Translations under genes and position numbers: made by a program
In this document: piece after piece, positions 8,097 to 11,830 of the stretch
How the letters are laid out: each line of letters starts with the position of its first letter
Position numbering within the stretch: position 1 is the stretch's first letter
Notes under the pieces: model-generated
The model's input: only the letters and a program-made list of their open reading frames with translations
Database searches by the model: none
What the model was told of the DNA's origin: nothing
Assembly (NCBI GenBank): GCA_937997355.1
Contig: CALKTZ010001050.1
Coordinates: forward strand, 1 to 11,830
Length of the DNA stretch: 11,830 nt
Source of the DNA: an uncultured Planctomycetales bacterium
GTDB lineage: Bacteria; Planctomycetota; Planctomycetia; Isosphaerales; Isosphaeraceae
Reading direction: 5' to 3'

Positions 8097-8115
8097 ATTC
8101 CGGAATCAAGATTCC
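8097..8115. promoter_or_regulatory. Nested palindromes just upstream of the candidate promoter
   Basis: A perfect 10-base palindrome ATTCCGGAAT (8097-8106) overlaps a second dyad GGAATC-AA-GATTCC (8102-8115). Together they give three ATTCC/GGAAT half-sites within 19 bases. They abut the -35 candidate of the lipoprotein-nadC-birA operon, the position of an operator or activator site. I cannot match them to a known NAD or biotin regulator motif. Confidence 0.35.
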
Positions 8116-8121
8116 AGCGGT

Positions 8122-8145
8122 CGGAGCCGGACTTTCCCGGCCCCG
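8122..8145 (-). terminator. GC-rich hairpin after uvrB, possible terminator
   Basis: On the minus strand, CGGGGCCGG and CCGGCTCCG form a 9-base stem with one G-U pair around the loop GAAAGT. It begins 65 bases after the uvrB stop. There is no U-run after it, so if it terminates transcription it does so as a stem-only or factor-assisted signal. It also separates uvrB from the promoter candidate of the next operon. Confidence 0.4.
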
Positions 8146-8210
8146 GTCGATCGGAATACCCAAATGAGGGATTGCCCGTCAATCTTCGAGACCTCGACCC
8201 CCGTTGCTTG

Positions 8211-10268
8211 TTATCGCGATTTCTTGCGGCCGGCGCGGGCCTTTGCCTTGCCGCGGGCTCCCTGAGACTGCGGCGATGCCAACGATCGGGAAGGCCCCCC
8301 CGCGAGATTCGACCGGAGCTGGAGGATCCGATCGCGGAGCGAGGCGGCGCGTTCGAATTCGAGCTTCTCGGCCGCGTCGAGCATCTCGGCTTCCAGGGCG
8401 TTGAGGTACTCCTCGTCGTTGTCGGTCGCCTGGTCGCGGCCGACGGCCGTCCGCGCGATCGTCCTGGCCTGGACCTCTTCCTCGATCCCGCGCCGGATGG
8501 CCTTGACGATCGTTTCCGGCGTGATGTTGTGCTCGGCGTTGTAGGCCAGTTGGAGCGCCCGGCGGCGGTTGGTCTCGTCGATCGCCCGCTGCATCGAGGC
8601 GGTGGTCTTGTCGGCATAGAGGACGACCTCGGCGTTGACGTGGCGTGCGGCGCGGCCAATCGTCTGGATCAACGACGATTCGCTCCGGAGGAACCCTTCC
8701 TTGTCCGCGTCCAGGATGCAGACCATCGAGACCTCGGGGAGGTCGAGCCCCTCGCGGAGCAGGTTGACGCCCACCAGCGCGTCGAAGGCCCCCTCGCGAA
8801 GCTCGCGGAGGATGGTCACGCGGTCGAAGGCGTCCAGCTCGGAGTGGAGCCACTTGCAGCGAAGCCCCTGCTCCTTGAGATACCGCGAAAGGTCCTCGGC
8901 GAGCCTCTTGGTGAGCGCCGTGATCAAAACCCGTTCGCCCCTGGCGGCCCTCGTCCTCACTTCTTCCAGCAGCGCCGGGACCTGGCCGCGCGCGGGCTCC
9001 ACCCGGATCACTGGGTCGACCAGGCCGGTGGGGCGGATGACCTGCTCGACGACCTCTCCCCCCGACATCGCGACTTCGTAATCCCCCGGCGTGGCCGACA
9101 CGTAAACTCGATTGCCGAGTTTCGTCTCCCATTCGTCGAACCGGAGCGGGCGATTGTCGAGCGCGCTGGGGAGCCGGAACCCGTGCTCCACCAGGGTGCT
9201 CTTGCGGCTGAAGTCTCCCGCGAACATCCCCCGGACCTGGGGGACCGAGACGTGCGACTCGTCGATGAACATCAGGCTGTCGGGAGGGAAGAAGTCGAGC
9301 AGGGTGTTCGGCGTCTCCCCGGCCTTCCGCCCGGTGAGGTGCCTCGAATAATTCTCGATCCCCGAGCAATAGCCGACCTCCAGCAGCATCTCCATGTCGT
9401 ACCTGGTGCGAGCCGCCAGTCGCTGCGCCTCCAGCAGCTTCCCCTGATCCTTGAGTTGCTGGAGCCGTTGTTCAAGCTCCTCGTTGATCGACTCGACGGA
9501 CGACTTGATCCGCTCCTCGGGGAGGACGAAATGCTTCGCCGGATAAATATAAAGATCCTGATGCAGGGTGGAAACCTCCCCCGTGAGGGGATCGATGGTC
9601 GCCAGCCGCTCCACCTCGTCGCCGAACAGCTCGATCCGGTAGGCGAACTCCTCATAGGCCGGCCAGATTTCGACGACATCCCCGCGAACCCGGAACTTCC
9701 CGCGCTCGAAGGTGACGTCGTTGCGGTCGTACTGGATGTCGATGAACTTCAGCAGCATCTCGTCGCGGTCGAGGGTATCGCCGAGTTTCAGCCGCACCAT
9801 CATCTTGCGGTAGTCGTCGGGCGAGCCCAACCCGTAGATCGAAGATACGCTGGCGACCACCAGCGTATCTTCCCGGCTGACCAGGGCGCTGGTGCAGGCG
9901 AGCCGGAGCCGCTCGATCTCGTCGTTGATCGCGGCGTCCTTCTCGATGTAAATATCCCGCTGCGGGATATATGCCTCGGGCTGATAATAGTCGTAATAGC
10001 TGACGAAATAGCGGACCGCGTTGTTCGGGAAGAAGTCCTTGAACTCGGCATAGAGCTGGGCGGCGAGCGTCTTGTTGTGCGACATCACCAGGGCGGGCCG
10101 GCCGATCTGGGCGATGACATTCGCCATCGTGAACGTCTTGCCCGAGCCGGTGACCCCCATCAGGGTCTGGTGCCCTCGGTTTTCGCGAATTCCCTGGACC
10201 AGTTCCGAGATCGCCTGCGGCTGGTCTCCGGCCGGGGAATAGGGGGCTGCCAACTGGAATTTGGACAT
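8211..10268 (-). CDS. uvrB: Excinuclease ABC subunit B
   Basis: The 685-residue helicase-like subunit of nucleotide excision repair loads onto damaged DNA with UvrA, verifies the lesion and recruits UvrC. Visible motifs are Walker A GVTGSGKT (38-45), the DNA-clamping beta-hairpin [12 protein letters not shown] (91-102), SSIYGLG (142-148), Walker B DESHV (336-340), VSATPGD (390-396), [11 protein letters not shown] (503-513) and QTIGRAAR (535-542). The C-terminal UVR domain (about 618-652, [21 protein letters not shown]) contacts UvrC. Length is normal for the family. A short Arg/Lys/Ala tail follows at 666-685. The ATG at 10268 matches the usual UvrB N-terminus, although no good Shine-Dalgarno precedes it. 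It is probably transcribed on its own from the promoter candidate upstream, or by read-through from the GNAT gene 129 bases before it. Confidence 0.99.
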   Translation of the reverse strand: MSKFQLAAPYSPAGDQPQAISELVQGIRENRGHQTLMGVTGSGKTFTMANVIAQIGRPALVMSHNKTLAAQLYAEFKDFFPNNAVRYFVSYYDYYQPEAYIPQRDIYIEKDAAINDEIERLRLACTSALVSREDTLVVASVSSIYGLGSPDDYRKMMVRLKLGDTLDRDEMLLKFIDIQYDRNDVTFERGKFRVRGDVVEIWPAYEEFAYRIELFGDEVERLATIDPLTGEVSTLHQDLYIYPAKHFVLPEERIKSSVESINEELEQRLQQLKDQGKLLEAQRLAARTRYDMEMLLEVGYCSGIENYSRHLTGRKAGETPNTLLDFFPPDSLMFIDESHVSVPQVRGMFAGDFSRKSTLVEHGFRLPSALDNRPLRFDEWETKLGNRVYVSATPGDYEVAMSGGEVVEQVIRPTGLVDPVIRVEPARGQVPALLEEVRTRAARGERVLITALTKRLAEDLSRYLKEQGLRCKWLHSELDAFDRVTILRELREGAFDALVGVNLLREGLDLPEVSMVCILDADKEGFLRSESSLIQTIGRAARHVNAEVVLYADKTTASMQRAIDETNRRRALQLAYNAEHNITPETIVKAIRRGIEEEVQARTIARTAVGRDQATDNDEEYLNALEAEMLDAAEKLEFERAASLRDRILQLRSNLAGGPSRSLASPQSQGARGKAKARAGRKKSR

Positions 10269-10333
10269 CGATTCGGAGACTCGAAGGTAAGGGATTGAGC
10301 ACCATCCGCCGATCGCGAACCCGCGAATATCCT

Positions 10334-10368
10334 ATTATTTTGTATAGCAACCTCCCTGCCAACGGCAA
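10334..10368 (-). promoter_or_regulatory. Candidate uvrB promoter
   Basis: On the minus strand, TTGCCG (10368-10363) is 16 bases from TATACA (10346-10341). Overlapping it, TTGGCA (10362-10357) is 17 bases from AATAAT (10339-10334). This is a distinct AT-rich island in the 129-base gap between the GNAT stop and uvrB, 66-100 bases before the start codon. No SOS-box-like palindrome was recognised, and planctomycete LexA sites are not something I can recall with confidence. Confidence 0.45.
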
Positions 10369-10397
10369 ACGGGAAGAATTTCCGTTCCCCCAAACCT

Positions 10398-10943
10398 TCA
10401 AATTCCTCGTCGCTTTCGATAGAGCACATGACGCCTGAGTCGATGCCCTTCCGGGACGTTCGGGTGGTCGAAATCATCGACGGGCGAGGAGGTCATCCCG
10501 AGCCGCTGCATCACGGCCTGAGACCGGAGATTGTCCTTCGCGGTAAAGGAGACGATCTCGTCGAGCCCGAGCTGCTCGAAGCCGAAATCCAGCGAGGCGT
10601 GAGCCGCCTCGCCGGCATACCCCTTCCCCCAGTATGGCCGGGCCAGCCGCCAGCCGATCTCGACGCACGGCATGAAATGCGCTTCGAAGGTCGGAACGGC
10701 CAGTCCCACCAGGCCGACAAGCTCGGCGATCCCCGGCGCCTCGACGGCCCAGAAGCCGAAGCCGTGACGCTCGAAATGCGCCCGGATGCGGCCGACGAAG
10801 GCGTCGCTCTCGGCCCGATCGAGCGGCTTCGGGAAATGCTCCATCACGGCGGGATCGGCATTGAGCGCCGCGAAGGGTTCGAGGTCGCTCTCACGCCAGG
10901 GACGGAGCAAAAGCCGATCGGTTCGAAGAGCCGGATCGGGCAT
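10398..10943 (-). CDS. GNAT family N-acetyltransferase (RimJ/RimL-like)
   Basis: The 181-residue cytoplasmic protein has the layout of Acetyltransf_3/RimJ-RimL enzymes, which move an acetyl group from acetyl-CoA to a protein N-terminus or small amine. It opens with LRTDRLLLRPWRESDLEPFAALN (6-28), typical of the family. The acetyl-CoA pyrophosphate-binding segment is RPYWGKGYAGEA (102-113), and the C-terminal motif is FTAKDNLRSQAVMQRLGM (133-150). The ATG at 10943 is chosen because GGAGG lies 7 bases before it; a TTG at 10964 is in frame but overlaps the previous gene. It lies 17 bases after the SnoaL-HTH gene, so the two are probably co-transcribed. The substrate is unknown; proximity to uvrB is no guide. 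Confidence 0.93.
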   Translation of the reverse strand: MPDPALRTDRLLLRPWRESDLEPFAALNADPAVMEHFPKPLDRAESDAFVGRIRAHFERHGFGFWAVEAPGIAELVGLVGLAVPTFEAHFMPCVEIGWRLARPYWGKGYAGEAAHASLDFGFEQLGLDEIVSFTAKDNLRSQAVMQRLGMTSSPVDDFDHPNVPEGHRLRRHVLYRKRRGI

Positions 10944-10960
10944 GGAACATCCTCCCTCTC

Positions 10961-11644
10961 TCAACCAACTTCCCGCCTGGGTCCGTTCCCGTTCTCGTAG
11001 CGTGGCTCCTCGCCGTTGAGCAGCCAGGCGGGGCGAGCGCCGGTGATCTCAATGATCTTCAGCAGGATTTCGGCGGGGATCGGCTCGCCCCCCTCGTAGT
11101 TGTAATAGGTCCTCACCGGGATGTCGAGGCGACGGGCCATCTCGGGGCCGCCGCGCGGGCCGTACAGGTCTTCGCGCAACATCCCGACCCGCTCCGCCAG
11201 CTCCATCCGCTTACCGCGATCCTGCTCGCGCCGGTCGTCGGAACCTTCTCGAAGCTGCTGAAACAGCCCCTCCTGGTTCCAGCAGTCCCAGCCTTCCATC
11301 AGCTTGTCGCCCTGGAAACGGAGCCAACTGGTTCCCCGGATGGAGACCGGCCGGTTCGTCGGTTCCAGCCCGAGTCCATCGCCGGAGTGGGTGCCCGTCA
11401 GGAGCCAGCGGACGACCGTCTTATCTCCGTCCGCCATGATGTCTTCCATGTCGACCCTGAGATCGGGGAACGCCGAGAGGAATTCCCCGTGGAACTGCTT
11501 GAAGTGGTCGATCCCGACCATGTCCCCTCCCGGCATGTGCCCGACGCTCTCCGGGGTGAGCAGGTCATCAATGGCGGCCGTTTTCCGCTCGTTCCAGACT
11601 TCCTCGAACCATCGCCGCGAAAGGACTACATTCTGTTCGCTCAT
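10961..11644 (-). CDS. SnoaL-like (ester cyclase) domain fused to a helix-turn-helix domain
   Basis: The 227-residue protein has two parts. Residues about 5-130 form a SnoaL/NTF2-like domain: LSRRWFEEVWNERK at the start, a FHGEFLSAFPDLRVDMEDIMADGDKTVVRW core, a GTHSGDGLGLEPTNRPVSIRGTSWLRF region and the closing WDCWNQEGLFQQL. These alpha+beta cone folds bind small hydrophobic molecules or act as cyclases or isomerases. Residues about 147-210 look like an XRE-type HTH: LAERVGMLREDLYG, then GGPEMARRLDIPVRTYYNYEGG (helix-turn-recognition helix), then an IIEITGARPAWLLNGEEP tail. A charged linker (131-146) joins them. The ATG at 11644 is chosen because GAGG lies 6 bases before it and the SnoaL domain starts here; the frame stays open 59 codons further upstream but that part is not protein-like. 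No catalytic residue assignment is safe. The HTH could bind DNA, making this a ligand-sensing regulator, but that is inference. Confidence 0.88.
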   Translation of the reverse strand: MSEQNVVLSRRWFEEVWNERKTAAIDDLLTPESVGHMPGGDMVGIDHFKQFHGEFLSAFPDLRVDMEDIMADGDKTVVRWLLTGTHSGDGLGLEPTNRPVSIRGTSWLRFQGDKLMEGWDCWNQEGLFQQLREGSDDRREQDRGKRMELAERVGMLREDLYGPRGGPEMARRLDIPVRTYYNYEGGEPIPAEILLKIIEITGARPAWLLNGEEPRYENGNGPRREVG

Positions 11645-11830
11645 CTTCGGCCTCGCGTAAGAAGGAGACAAACCGCTCGATCCGGATGATACGCGAGAAA
11701 GCTCGACGATGGGATAGAGCGGTCCACGGTCGGATTGCGCACGGCTTTCATACGCCAGGGTCGGAGCGAAAACGGGACTGGCTCGCCGGAACCCCTTCTC
11801 ATTCGTAAATGATAAAAACACGTCCCCCCT

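Noticed and set aside
8061..10298. A 745-codon plus-strand open frame opposite uvrB
   Set aside because: UvrB is unmistakable on the minus strand. The long antisense frame comes from codon bias and GC content, and its product shows no domain.
10269..10397. Search for an SOS/LexA box before uvrB
   Set aside because: No convincing palindrome was seen, and I have no reliable planctomycete LexA consensus to test against.
11645..11821. A 59-codon N-terminal extension of the SnoaL-HTH protein
   Set aside because: The extension has no family similarity. A Shine-Dalgarno and the natural SnoaL start support the ATG at 11644, and the extension probably holds the promoter region instead.

Overview
The window looks like a piece of a GC-rich planctomycete chromosome, probably of the Isosphaeraceae. 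This is inferred from overall protein character, weak or absent Shine-Dalgarno sequences at several starts, and gene content; no marker gene settles it. All eleven protein-coding genes I accept lie on the minus strand. The only plus-strand gene-like element is a second tRNA-Cys-like sequence.

Reading in the direction of transcription (right to left), 11644-10398 holds a two-gene unit: a SnoaL-like protein carrying a C-terminal helix-turn-helix, then a GNAT acetyltransferase. Next comes uvrB (10268-8211), with its own AT-rich promoter candidate and a strong hairpin after its stop. Then follows a tightly coupled set: a periplasmic-binding-protein-like lipoprotein, nadC and birA (8024-4802). Consecutive genes in it overlap by 4 and 1 bases, and a TPR/HEAT-like exported protein follows after 57 bases (4743-3919). 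NadC makes nicotinate mononucleotide for NAD synthesis and BirA attaches biotin to carboxylases, so this is a cofactor operon with an unexplained binding lipoprotein at its head.

At 3627-3911 there are two tRNA-Cys(GCA) sequences in inverted orientation. Their cores are identical except for one base, but only the minus-strand copy has a perfect acceptor stem. The plus-strand copy looks like a converted or decaying gene.

The left end (3380-1) is an L-rhamnose utilisation operon: L-rhamnose isomerase, then the double-ATPase subunit and the first permease of a CUT2-type sugar importer. The permease runs off the window. The rest of the pathway (second permease, binding protein, kinase, aldolase) is not seen and would be expected beyond base 1.

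Most of the window is ordinary chromosomal metabolism and repair. I see no phage, transposon, CRISPR or defence system. The items most worth a second look are the inverted tRNA-Cys pair, the SnoaL-HTH fusion, and the lipoprotein-nadC-birA coupling.
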